Shown: positions 1-6,338, counted from the first letter of the stretch. The stretch is DNA of 9,503 nt from an uncultured Burkholderiales bacterium (GCA_903845315.1 CAIMWY010000146.1:1-9503); one strand, 5' to 3'. Notes: a model not told the origin generated them from the sequence alone. Made by a program: numbers and translations.

Positions 1-280
1 CATCAGCAGGAGAGCGGGCTACCCATGACGCTCCCAGCGCCCCGCCTGCGCCACCTTTGTTCTCCACAATCACTGGCTGCTTTATCTCAAGGGCCAACTT
101 TTCGGCAACCGTGCGCGCAACAGCATCAACGCCGCCTCCAGAAGGAAAAGGCACTATCAATTTAACAGCTCGATTTGGAAAGTCTTGCGTCCATCCGTTG
201 AAAGGTAAAACAGTCAGCAGAAAAAGAACAATGAAGTAACTACGGTCTCTAAATTTTTTACGCAGTTTCATCGATTCCAT
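1..280 (-). CDS. Bug/TctC-family tripartite tricarboxylate transporter substrate-binding protein (5' part, runs off left edge)
   Basis: The visible 93 residues are the N-terminus of a periplasmic solute-binding protein. A basic start (KLRKKFRDR) is followed by a hydrophobic stretch (about residues 17-28) consistent with a Sec signal peptide. Then comes the family hallmark FPNRAVKLIVPFPSGGGVDA, followed by VARTVAEKL, QPVIVENKGGAGG and a further ALGA segment. In this family the PxGGxxD and ENKxGAGG loops contact the carboxylate ligand. Bug proteins capture small organic acids in the periplasm; some work with TctAB permeases and many are orphans. The rest of the gene lies left of the window, so the ligand and any TctAB partner cannot be judged. 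The start is uncertain: ATG at 280 has no clear Shine-Dalgarno, while an in-frame ATG at 271 has a weak GGA four bases upstream. The 177-base gap before it holds no recognised gene and no promoter I would defend. The family call is firm, the start is not. Confidence 0.85.
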   Translation of the reverse strand, partial: MESMKLRKKFRDRSYFIVLFLLTVLPFNGWTQDFPNRAVKLIVPFPSGGGVDAVARTVAEKLALEIKQPVIVENKGGAGGALGASWVARSPAD

Positions 281-457
281 ATTCTGGTTTGTTCAAAACC
301 TATTGACAGAAATGAAGACGGGCTGATCTTTTCAACAGCGTATGTCGTCAAAATTTGGGCGTTGGCTTCCATTTTAAAAATTCGATATGAACTTGGCAGC
401 TTTAAAGAGGCATGAAAGAACTCGTAACTCCAACAGCCTCTCACTTGTCCCGCTAGA

Positions 458-892
458 TCATTCAATTTCTTTCGTTTGAGCCTGCACAGTTTGTTGAGCA
501 TCCAAGCTCCATGGCCCAGCACCCCACGCCATGATCCCGAAGAAACCACCCGTCATGGCAATGTTTTTGAGAAACTGAATTGTCTGACCCGCCACTTGCG
601 CATCAGGCACTGCCCAAAAACCGTGAAAGAAATAGGCCGTCAATACACAGTAAATCGCTAACCCCAACGCAGCCCAATGCGTTCGCCATCCAACAATAAG
701 TGCTGCAGCGCCCACAAGTTCTAAAGCTGCCGCCGCGGCTGCACCAAGCTCGGGCATCGGGAGTCCTTTTGAAAGGATGTAGGCCACAGAGTTGTCAAAG
801 CCCGTCACCTTGTTGAAACCCGAGACGATGAAAATAATCGCCAATAAAACGCGACACAAAAAACTCAAAATCGGTTGCATAGAAACAAACAT
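458..892 (-). CDS. DoxX family membrane protein
   Basis: This is a 144-residue integral inner-membrane protein of the DoxX family. It shows four hydrophobic segments: about residues 8-26, 48-68, 73-92 and 108-125. Family features include RVLLAIIFIVSGFNKVTGF near the start, the loop AYILSKGLPMP, the motif ELVGAAALIVGWRT, the aromatic FFHGFWA end of the third segment, FLKNIAMTGGF at the fourth, and the terminal GPWSLD. Family length is usually 130-150 residues, so it is complete. The role of these proteins is poorly defined; some are linked to quinone-related or redox-stress functions, but nothing here identifies a partner. The start at 892 is chosen because AAAGGA (905-900) lies seven bases upstream. 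The reading frame stays open to about 1201, but that extension would run antisense through the HU-like gene and has no family similarity. It is divergent from the HU-like gene across about 90 bases. It is followed by the Bug gene on the same strand, but 177 bases away, so it is probably a separate transcript. Confidence 0.88.
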   Translation of the reverse strand: MFVSMQPILSFLCRVLLAIIFIVSGFNKVTGFDNSVAYILSKGLPMPELGAAAAAALELVGAAALIVGWRTHWAALGLAIYCVLTAYFFHGFWAVPDAQVAGQTIQFLKNIAMTGGFFGIMAWGAGPWSLDAQQTVQAQTKEIE

Positions 893-899
893 TGAAGCA

Positions 900-905
900 T
901 CCTTT
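900..905 (-). promoter_or_regulatory. Shine-Dalgarno fixing the DoxX start
   Basis: On the minus strand AAAGGA is followed by seven bases and then ATG at 892. This favours 892 over the internal ATG at 880 and over any start further upstream in the long open frame. Confidence 0.6.
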
Positions 906-982
906 GTTAGGGTTAGAAAAACCATATCACTGTCCGGGTGCATGGCTGAACCACATATGATCCTGCCACTGGCGAAGGTGGA

Positions 983-1210
983 ATGGGGCGATGGTTTACC
1001 CCAGGTATGAATGAATCCATTGTTGATGCCGTTAAGAAGACGCTCAAAAAAGGGGGCACCGTTAGCTTGGTCGTCTTCGGCACTTTCGCAGTTGGCAAAC
1101 GTGCTGCTCGCACTGGCCGAAACCCACGCACTGGCGCAGCCATCAAGATCAAAGCCGCTAAGGTGCCAAAGTTCCGCCTGGGCAAAGGACTGAAAGACCA
1201 CCTGAACTGA
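983..1210 (+). CDS. HU-family DNA-binding protein, N-terminally truncated (probable decayed copy)
   Basis: From residue 9 onward the product aligns with HU-beta proteins from about residue 24 to the end. It has the alpha-2 remnant ([14 protein letters not shown]), the beta-sheet saddle ([17 protein letters not shown]), the DNA-arm tip RTGRNPRTG, and the KVPKFR...KGLKDHLN tail. A normal HU is about 90 residues; this one has 75, and the first eight do not resemble HU. The missing part is helix 1 and the first half of helix 2, which build the dimer body. An in-frame stop at 947-949 leaves no room for the missing segment and there is no start codon between it and 983. Neither other frame upstream encodes an HU N-terminus, so a simple frameshift does not explain it. 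The nearly invariant Gly of LVGFGTF is Val (LVVFGTF), and the usual FRPGK is FRLGK. The best start is ATG 983 (weak AAGG four bases upstream); ATG 1007 is the alternative. A terminator follows directly. It may be a relic or a short dimer-defective paralogue. Confidence 0.72.
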   Translation: MGRWFTPGMNESIVDAVKKTLKKGGTVSLVVFGTFAVGKRAARTGRNPRTGAAIKIKAAKVPKFRLGKGLKDHLN

Positions 1211-1237
1211 GCAACCTGCACACTAAGCAGAATCCCC

Positions 1238-1271
1238 AAAAATAGCGAACCTTAGCGGGTTTGCTATTTTT
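1238..1271. terminator. Bidirectional intrinsic terminator between converging genes
   Basis: The 14-base left arm AAAAATAGCGAACC (1238-1251) and right arm GGTTTGCTATTTTT (1258-1271) pair completely, with one G-T wobble, around the six-base loop TTAGCG. The hairpin ends in five T residues on the plus strand and, because the left arm starts with five A residues, in five U residues on the minus-strand RNA too. It lies 28 bases after the HU-like stop and about 140 bases after the stop of the last operon gene (1413). It is therefore placed to end transcription from both sides. Confidence 0.85.
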
Positions 1272-1412
1272 CTTACTTGCGCAAATGACTCAGTCAGAGT
1301 AGCACTCGAGAACTATCCTTTCATCGGTTGAATTGCGAGTGGTTCATGCTGATAATTGCCGGATTTTCTGATTCGCTCCTATTGAGTTAGCTCCTAGAAC
1401 CTGACTGATTGA

Positions 1413-2213
1413 TCAATCGCCCAAAAAGTCCGCATCACGTTTGGCTATGAACGCCGCGATGCCCTTTTGTGCATCGTTCGTGCGCGCACAGGCTTCAAGC
1501 AGCTCACGCTCAAAGGCCAGGTGATCGTCTAGGGCCAAGCGGCCAAAGGAGCGCATGAGCTGCTTGATGGCAGCCATCGAATTCGGCGCCGCATCCAGCA
1601 ACCGCTGGGTCCACTCCGCAGCGGCTTGGGGCAATTGTTCGGGTGGATACAACGCATCCACCGCGCCCGCGTCTAGGCACTCTTGCGCAGAGATAGGTGA
1701 GCTGAGCATCAACCAGCGTTGGGCACGCATGGCGCCAACCCGCCGAGCCAAAAAGTAAGAAGCGCCCACATCTGGCGACAGCCCAATGGCGGCATAGCCA
1801 GTTCTCAGCTTCATCGCGGTGCTGGCGATCACCACATCAGCCACAAAACCAAGACCAATACCCGCCCCACCCACAGGACCGGACACCACCGAGAGGATCG
1901 GGCAGTCGGCGTTGGCCAAGGTCAAATAAGCGGGCAGCAACGGGGTCAAAATTTCGCCCACCAAGCGCTCGAGGTCCGGTCCCGCACGGACGAACGACTG
2001 AATGTCGCCGCCGGCACAGAAGATGGGGCCGCGTGCTGCAATTACGATCACGCGCGGTGCGGCAGCTACCAATTCGTCAATGGCCGCCGACAACGCCAAC
2101 GCGGTTGGCAGATCAATCGCATTGGCCGCTTCTGGCCGGTTCAGCGTCAGGCGTGCCACACCTTCTTGGACGCCCCACTCGATGCCATCACGTGCTTGGA
2201 TGGGCGTGTTCAC
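1413..2213 (-). CDS. Enoyl-CoA hydratase/isomerase family protein, PaaG-like (crotonase fold)
   Basis: This 266-residue protein is a full-length crotonase. The N-terminal strand GVARLTLNRPEAANA is at 18-32. The oxyanion-hole loops are FCAGGD (65-70) and SGPVGGAGIG (111-120), and the C-terminal trimerisation tail ends in GIAAFIAKRDADFLGD. The positions of the two catalytic glutamates of mitochondrial enoyl-CoA hydratase (Glu144, Glu164) align here with glycine (about 120) and tyrosine (140). In contrast, Asp148 in GLSPDVGAS matches the single catalytic Asp of PaaG-type delta3-delta2-enoyl-CoA isomerases (GLxPDxGG). I therefore infer an isomerase, moving a cis/3-ene double bond into position 2, rather than a classical hydratase; the MaoC pair in the operon already supplies hydration. 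The start is GTG at 2213, two bases after the SDR stop. It has no good Shine-Dalgarno, so translation is probably coupled to the SDR. The frame stays open upstream to 2729, but that part is antisense-free noise inside the SDR. This is the last gene of the operon. Confidence 0.88.
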   Translation of the reverse strand: MNTPIQARDGIEWGVQEGVARLTLNRPEAANAIDLPTALALSAAIDELVAAAPRVIVIAARGPIFCAGGDIQSFVRAGPDLERLVGEILTPLLPAYLTLANADCPILSVVSGPVGGAGIGLGFVADVVIASTAMKLRTGYAAIGLSPDVGASYFLARRVGAMRAQRWLMLSSPISAQECLDAGAVDALYPPEQLPQAAAEWTQRLLDAAPNSMAAIKQLMRSFGRLALDDHLAFERELLEACARTNDAQKGIAAFIAKRDADFLGD

Positions 2214-2215
2214 AC

Positions 2216-3049
2216 TCAAATACCGGTGAGGCCGCCGCTGCAAATCAGCGTTTGACCACTCACGTAATCCGACTCGGGAATGCACAGCAGGTACACAGCG
2301 CCCGCAGCCTCTTCGGGTGTGCCACCTCGACCCAAGGGAATGCTGCGCTCCATCATCGCCATGAGGTCGGGATTGACCCCCACCTTGATGTCGCGCCCGT
2401 CGATGTGCGCCGTGGTCTCTGAATCGGCCGTGGCGTCGGTGAGCCGGGTCTTGATCAACCCAAAGGCCACACAGTTGACGGTGGTGTTCATACGACCCCA
2501 CTCTTTGGCCAAGGTCATGGTCATGCCCGTGATGCCAGCTTTGGCGGTCGCGTAATTGGCTTGACCTGCGTTGCCAAATAAGCCCGCTACCGAGGAGATG
2601 TTGACCACCTTGCGCACTACCCGTCGGCCCGCGTCTGCGTCTGCCTTGCTCAGCGCGCGAATGACAGGCTGCGCAGCTTTGAGGATGCGAAAGGGTGCCG
2701 TCAAATGCACATCGATCATGGCGTACCACTGCTCATCGGTCATTTTCTGGATCACGCTGTCCCAGGTGTAGCCCGCGTTGTTGATGAGGATGTCTAAGCC
2801 TTGGTAGGTGTGGGTGGTGGTGCCGATCAAGCGCTCTGCAAAGTCGGGCGCCACCACACTGCCGCAGCAAACCGCGGCCTCGCCGCCCATCTTGAGGATT
2901 TCCTCACGCACAGCTTGGGCCGGTTCCTCGTCCAAGTCGTTGATGACCAATCGCGCGCCTTCGCTGGCGAGTTTGAGGGCGATTGAGCGGCCAATGCCAC
3001 GCCCCGATCCAGTAACCACAGCAACTTTTCCTGCTAATTTTTGGGACAT
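2216..3049 (-). CDS. SDR-family NAD(P)-dependent 3-hydroxyacyl-CoA dehydrogenase (HSD17B4/MFE-2-like)
   Basis: This is a 277-residue classical short-chain dehydrogenase/reductase. The Rossmann glycine motif TGSGRGIG is at 13-20. An acidic residue at the end of strand 2 (VINDLD, Asp38) favours NAD over NADP. NNAG is at 90-93, and the catalytic Ser153, Tyr166 and Lys170 lie in NISSVAG...GQANYATAK. The usual tetrad Asn in the V-N-L segment is His115 (DVHLTAPF), a feature I associate with the dehydrogenase unit of peroxisomal MFE-2 (HSD17B4). Between the catalytic regions there is a charged insert (SKADADAGRRVVRK, about 134-147). The C-terminus YVSGQTLICSGGLTGI is complete. Placed directly after two MaoC hydratase genes, it most likely oxidises the (3R)-hydroxyacyl-CoA to the 3-ketoacyl-CoA in the cytoplasm. 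A FabG-like role is the alternative, but there is no acyl carrier protein or synthase nearby. The start at 3049 is preceded by AAGGAG with a five-base spacer. Confidence 0.9.
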   Translation of the reverse strand: MSQKLAGKVAVVTGSGRGIGRSIALKLASEGARLVINDLDEEPAQAVREEILKMGGEAAVCCGSVVAPDFAERLIGTTTHTYQGLDILINNAGYTWDSVIQKMTDEQWYAMIDVHLTAPFRILKAAQPVIRALSKADADAGRRVVRKVVNISSVAGLFGNAGQANYATAKAGITGMTMTLAKEWGRMNTTVNCVAFGLIKTRLTDATADSETTAHIDGRDIKVGVNPDLMAMMERSIPLGRGGTPEEAAGAVYLLCIPESDYVSGQTLICSGGLTGI

Positions 3050-3054
3050 TTTTT

Positions 3055-3060
3055 CTCCTT
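3055..3060 (-). promoter_or_regulatory. Shine-Dalgarno of the SDR gene
   Basis: A perfect AAGGAG sits five bases (all A) upstream of ATG 3049. It fixes the start and rules out the longer open frame that runs upstream into the MaoC gene. Confidence 0.7.
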
Positions 3061-3072
3061 GGGATGAATCTG

Positions 3073-3489
3073 TCAGGCCAGTGCGATCCAGGCTTCGCCT
3101 GCAATCTTGATTTGACCGAATTGGTTGATCGAGGCGACCTCCACGCGCGCACATGGCTCACCAGCAAGGTCGTTGAGCTCAATGACTTTGCCACGGCAAG
3201 AAATGATGTTGCCCAAGTGTGTGATGCCACCAAAGCGCACATCAACCTTGCGCAACTGCCGTTGCGGCGCCCATTGCGTCAACAGTCGACACAGCCAGGC
3301 CATGCCGAGCATGCCGTGGGCAAACACATCGGGCAAACCACTTTGACGGGCAAAATCAAGGTCGATGTGGATCGGGTTGTAGTCGCCAGAAGCACCCGCA
3401 AACAAGGCCAGCGTGGTGCGTTTGACGGGGGGTAACACCATGGTAGGCAACGCGTCACCCACACGAAGCGCAGAAAAATCTTTGGACAT
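3073..3489 (-). CDS. MaoC-family dehydratase, catalytic hotdog subunit
   Basis: This 138-residue single-hotdog protein carries the R-specific enoyl-CoA hydratase (hydratase 2) motif. GASGDYNPIHID at 32-43 supplies the catalytic Asp36 and His41, followed by the hot-dog helix DVFAHGMLGMAWLCRLL. Strands follow in the order VDVRFGGITHLGNIISCRGKV, ARVEVASIN and IKIAGEAWIAL. Its expected reaction is addition of water to a trans-2-enoyl-CoA to give the (3R)-hydroxyacyl-CoA. The gene next upstream encodes a second hotdog protein without these residues. The two probably form a heterodimer equivalent to the two halves of MFE-2 hydratase 2, or to HadAB/ChsH-type pairs; this is inference from order and sequence. 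ATG 3489 is preferred because AAGGAG lies seven bases upstream; an in-frame GTG immediately before it (3492) is a less likely start. The 23-base gap to the SDR contains that gene's Shine-Dalgarno. Confidence 0.9.
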   Translation of the reverse strand: MSKDFSALRVGDALPTMVLPPVKRTTLALFAGASGDYNPIHIDLDFARQSGLPDVFAHGMLGMAWLCRLLTQWAPQRQLRKVDVRFGGITHLGNIISCRGKVIELNDLAGEPCARVEVASINQFGQIKIAGEAWIALA

Positions 3490-3496
3490 CACTTCA

Positions 3497-3502
3497 CTCC
3501 TT
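3497..3502 (-). promoter_or_regulatory. Shine-Dalgarno choosing ATG 3489 over GTG 3492
   Basis: AAGGAG is seven bases from ATG 3489 but only four from the in-frame GTG at 3492. The spacing favours the ATG for the catalytic MaoC subunit. Confidence 0.6.
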
Positions 3503-3504
3503 TT

Positions 3505-3948
3505 TCATGCGTGCCGACACACCAGCACGGTGCGCATCTCAGCGACCAACTCGCCTCTTTGGTTGCGCGCTTCAGACAGCTTGACGACAAACTCCAGCGC
3601 GCCACCTTTTTTGTCATAGATCTCGGTGATGCGGGGTTGCACGGTCACGGTGTCGCCCGCACATGCCGGTTGGTGGAAGGTGAAGCCTTGTTCACCATGC
3701 AGCAATTTTTTAAAAGGAATGCCCAAGGTCTGCAGCAATTGATCGCTAGCCCCAGACTCCAGCTCAATACCAAAAATGAAAGTCGGCGGTGCAGGCAAGT
3801 CGGTATAGCCCGCAGCCTGCGCAGCTGCCACATCGGTGTACACCGGATCGGTTTCCCCAATCGCTCTTGCAAAAAACTGAAGACGTCCTCGCTCTAGCGT
3901 CAACGTAGAAGAGGGGAATTCATGTCCTATCCATTTTTTGTCGATCAT
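3505..3948 (-). CDS. MaoC-like N-terminal (FAS1-type) dehydratase domain protein, non-catalytic hotdog subunit
   Basis: This is a 147-residue protein of the MaoC_dehydrat_N type. It starts with KKWIGHEFPSSTLTLERGRL, followed by the helix FFARAIGETDPVYTD (25-39). Then come AAGYTDLPAPPTFIFG (45-60), with the diagnostic PPTF, and the acyl-binding segment LLHGEQGFTFHQPACAGDTVTV. The end EFVVKLSEARNQRGELVAEMRTVLVCR is a normal hotdog finish. Where catalytic hotdogs have GDxNPxH, this protein has GETDPVY and no His, so it is probably the structural or substrate-binding half. It likely pairs with the catalytic MaoC encoded 15 bases downstream to make an R-specific enoyl-CoA hydratase. ATG 3948 has AAGGAG eight bases upstream; an in-frame GTG at 3957 lies inside that signal and is unlikely to be used. 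Confidence 0.87.
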   Translation of the reverse strand: MIDKKWIGHEFPSSTLTLERGRLQFFARAIGETDPVYTDVAAAQAAGYTDLPAPPTFIFGIELESGASDQLLQTLGIPFKKLLHGEQGFTFHQPACAGDTVTVQPRITEIYDKKGGALEFVVKLSEARNQRGELVAEMRTVLVCRHA

Positions 3949-3956
3949 GGCGGGCA

Positions 3957-3962
3957 CTCCTT
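3957..3962 (-). promoter_or_regulatory. Shine-Dalgarno overlapping the thiolase stop codon
   Basis: The AAGGAG for the ATG at 3948 begins inside the TAA stop (3963-3961) of the thiolase. Ribosomes ending on the thiolase would stand on this site, which suggests coupled translation of thiolase and the first hotdog subunit. Confidence 0.6.
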
Positions 3963-5145
3963 AGGCTTTTTCGTACAGCGTGACCACGCACGCACCGCCC
4001 AGTCCCAGGTTGTGCTGCAACGCCAAATGCGCACCTTCGACCTGGCGCTGATCGGCTGTACCGCGCAGTTGCTGGACCAGCTCGGTGCACTGCGCCAACC
4101 CAGTCGCGCCCAGGGGATGGCCTTTGCTGAGCAAGCCCCCAGAAGGATTGGTCACCACCTGACCGCCATAGGTGTTGTCGCCATCGTCGATGAACTTACG
4201 GGCCTCACCTTTGGCGCACAAACCCAGGGCTTCGTAGGTCAGCAATTCGTTTTGCGCAAAGCAGTCGTGCAGTTCAATGACATCGACATCTTGAGGCCCA
4301 ATCCCTGCTGATTCGTACACAAAATTCGCAGCAGACTGGGTCATGCTGAACCCCACCACCTCACGCATGTCTTGCGCGTCGAAGGTCGCCGCTGTGTCCG
4401 TGGTCATGGCCTGGGCGCGAATACGTACCGAGCGGTCGAGCCCATGGCGCGACGCAAACGCCTCGGTACACACAATCGCGGCGGCCGCGCCGCAGGTTGG
4501 CGGGCATGCCATCAGGCGGGTCAATACACCTGGCCAAATCATGGGTGACTGCATCACCTCTTCTGTAGTCACCACCGTGCGGAAAATGGCCAAGGGGTTG
4601 TTGGCGGCATGGCGACTGGCTTTGGCGCGAATCTTGGCAAAGGTCTCGAGTGGGGTACCGTACTCTTGCATGTGGGCCAAACCAGCGCCACCAAAGTAAC
4701 GCAGGGCCAGTGGTATTTCGGCATGCCCGACCAACAACTCGGTGCTGTGGTCAAAGCGTTCAAACGGACTGGGGCGGTCGTTGAAGTGCGTGCCCAAGGC
4801 CCCTGGGTTCATTTGCTCAAAACCAAGCGCGAGAGCGCACTCCACTGCTCCTGAAGCCACGGCTTGACGCGCCAAAAACAAAGCCGTCGAACCTGTCGAG
4901 CAGTTGTTGTTCACGTTCACCACAGGAATACCCGTCATGCCCACCTCATACAGCGCGCGCTGTCCAGCCGTGGAGTCGCCATAGACATAGCCCACATAGG
5001 CCTGCTGAATGTCGTCGTAGGACAGACCTGCATCTTGCAGCGCCAAGCGCACCGCAGACGACGCCATCTCGGGATAAGGCTTGGTTGAAGAAGGCTTGGC
5101 GAAAGGAACCATGCCCACGCCGACCACATACACAGAATTTTTCAT
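3961..5145 (-). CDS. SCP-x-type thiolase (lipid-transfer protein/acetyl-CoA acetyltransferase family)
   Basis: The 394 residues match the thiolase domain of sterol carrier protein X and related bacterial lipid-transfer thiolases. The N-terminal strand is VYVVGVGMVPFAKP. The nucleophilic Cys82 lies in VNVNNNCSTGSTALF. The family-specific HDCF motif is at 293-296 (ELHDCFAQNELL), GHPLGATG at 342-349 contains His343, and the C-terminal loop is NLGLGGACVVTLY. The HDCF motif, and the lack of the CxG loop of degradative thiolases, separate it from FadA/AtoB. Expected role: cleave a 3-ketoacyl-CoA with CoA, releasing acetyl- or propionyl-CoA. SCP-x thiolases are known to accept 2-methyl-branched and steroid side-chain substrates. 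Related aldolases (Ltp2) need a DUF35 partner; none is visible here, which argues for a thiolase. The start at 5145 has GAAAGG about five bases upstream. Confidence 0.92.
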   Translation of the reverse strand: MKNSVYVVGVGMVPFAKPSSTKPYPEMASSAVRLALQDAGLSYDDIQQAYVGYVYGDSTAGQRALYEVGMTGIPVVNVNNNCSTGSTALFLARQAVASGAVECALALGFEQMNPGALGTHFNDRPSPFERFDHSTELLVGHAEIPLALRYFGGAGLAHMQEYGTPLETFAKIRAKASRHAANNPLAIFRTVVTTEEVMQSPMIWPGVLTRLMACPPTCGAAAAIVCTEAFASRHGLDRSVRIRAQAMTTDTAATFDAQDMREVVGFSMTQSAANFVYESAGIGPQDVDVIELHDCFAQNELLTYEALGLCAKGEARKFIDDGDNTYGGQVVTNPSGGLLSKGHPLGATGLAQCTELVQQLRGTADQRQVEGAHLALQHNLGLGGACVVTLYEKA

Positions 5146-5183
5146 AGAAGCCTTTCGAAGGTTGCTGTTGTTTGGGTGTCTGC

Positions 5184-6338
5184 TCAGGAAAAAATCTTGC
5201 GGGCAATCAGGTCTTTCATCACCTCATTGGTGCCGCCGTAAATGCGCTGCACGCGAGCGTCGGTGTACAGCCGTGCAATCGGGTATTCGCTCATGAAGCC
5301 ATAGCCGCCAAACAGTTGAAGGCATTCATCCACCACCTTGCACTGTTGTTCGGTGCACCACCACTTGGCCATGTAGGCTGCGGTGTCATCCAAGGTACCG
5401 TCGATCAGGCGTTGAATCGCATCGTTGATGAAGCCACGCACCAGGTGCGCTGTGGTGGCCACTTCTGCCAGCTTGAAGCGCGTGTTCTGAAAATCAGACA
5501 CCGTTTGCCCAAAGGCTTTGCGTTCTTGGGTGTAAGCCACCGTGAGTTCAAGCGCCAACTCGATCGCTGCAGCGGCGGGCACGCCAATGAGCAAGCGCTC
5601 GTAGGGCAGCTCGCCCATCAACTGGGCAAAGCCCTTGCCTTCGACGCCGCCAATCAGGTTGGCTGCAGGCACGCGCACGTTGTCAAAAAACAGCTCGCAG
5701 GTGTCACCTGCATGCATGCCAATTTTTTCCAAGCGCCGACCCACTTTGAAACCGGCCAGCCCTTCGGTCTCGAGCACTACCAACGACACGCCTTTGCTGC
5801 CTGCCTCACCCGTGCGGCAGGCCAGCACCAGCAAAGAGCAAGTGGACCCGTTGGTGATGAAGGTTTTGCTGCCGTTGATCACATAGTGGTCGCCTTCCAA
5901 CCGCGCCGAGGTGCTCATGGCCTTGAGGTCTGAGCCACAGCCAGGCTCGGTCATGGCGATCGCCGCCAAATAGGTGCCGTCGACGAGCTTGGGCAGCCAG
6001 CGCGTCTGCTGCTCTGGCGTGCCATAGTTCAAGATGTAGTGCGAGGCAATCGAGTGCACCCCCGTCAACGCAGGCACCTCGACGCGGGTGAGCTCGTCTT
6101 GCACCACCAACTGCCACGCTTTGCTGACCCCCGCACCACCAAAACGCTCAGGCATCTCGGGCAACAAGAACCCCATGGCGCCAAAGCCACGCCACACCTG
6201 AGGCGGTATGAAGCCTTGACGCCGCCACGCATCCATGTGCGGCGCCAACTCGCCCTTGAGGTAACGCCGCACATGCTGACGAAATTCCTCGACCTCGGGC
6301 GTCATCCAAGGGAACTGATAGAGCTGGGGAAGTTGCAT
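5184..6338 (-). CDS. Acyl-CoA dehydrogenase, long-chain (LCAD)-like
   Basis: This is a 384-residue FAD-dependent acyl-CoA dehydrogenase of full family length. Signature 1 is AMTEPGCGSDLKA (128-140), and the FAD/substrate region GSKTFITNG is at 156-164. The C-terminal signature is LFGGYGFMSEYPIARLYTDA, and the end is IYGGTNEVMKDLIARKIF. The catalytic base is placed at Glu247 in ELPYERLLIG, the position used by LCAD and isovaleryl-CoA dehydrogenase. The medium-chain-type position (IYEGT) is Gly here. With that Glu, and with MAKWWC...VDECLQLFGG closely following LCAD, the likely reaction is the first, alpha,beta-dehydrogenating step on a longer or branched acyl-CoA, passing electrons to ETF. ATG 6338 is chosen because AAAGG lies seven bases upstream; a TTG two codons earlier (6344) is possible but weaker. 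It lies 38 bases upstream of the thiolase. Confidence 0.93.
   Translation of the reverse strand: MQLPQLYQFPWMTPEVEEFRQHVRRYLKGELAPHMDAWRRQGFIPPQVWRGFGAMGFLLPEMPERFGGAGVSKAWQLVVQDELTRVEVPALTGVHSIASHYILNYGTPEQQTRWLPKLVDGTYLAAIAMTEPGCGSDLKAMSTSARLEGDHYVINGSKTFITNGSTCSLLVLACRTGEAGSKGVSLVVLETEGLAGFKVGRRLEKIGMHAGDTCELFFDNVRVPAANLIGGVEGKGFAQLMGELPYERLLIGVPAAAAIELALELTVAYTQERKAFGQTVSDFQNTRFKLAEVATTAHLVRGFINDAIQRLIDGTLDDTAAYMAKWWCTEQQCKVVDECLQLFGGYGFMSEYPIARLYTDARVQRIYGGTNEVMKDLIARKIFS

Noticed and set aside
281..457. Possible promoter for the Bug gene (TTGACG on the minus strand near 350)
   Set aside because: No acceptable -10 box at a usual distance; not defensible by eye.
893..1201. Long N-terminal extension of the DoxX frame
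   Set aside because: It runs antisense to the HU-like gene and lacks family similarity; a good Shine-Dalgarno sits before 892.
1286..1296. TGACTCAGTCA inverted repeat and a repeated GCTCCTA at 1375 and 1390
   Set aside because: Too short and isolated to claim an operator or a repeat family.
1407..1418. 12-base perfect palindrome GATTGATCAATC at the crotonase stop
   Set aside because: It has no spacer for a hairpin loop, no second copy seen, and partly lies in coding sequence. It may be chance.
2214..2729. N-terminal extension of the crotonase to 438 residues
   Set aside because: The extra part overlaps the SDR coding region on the same strand in another frame and is a Ser/Arg/His-rich nonsense sequence. 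Crotonase homology begins just after GTG 2213.
5172..5933. 253-codon open frame on the plus strand
   Set aside because: It is antisense to the acyl-CoA dehydrogenase, whose motifs are beyond doubt. The antisense product shows no recognisable family.
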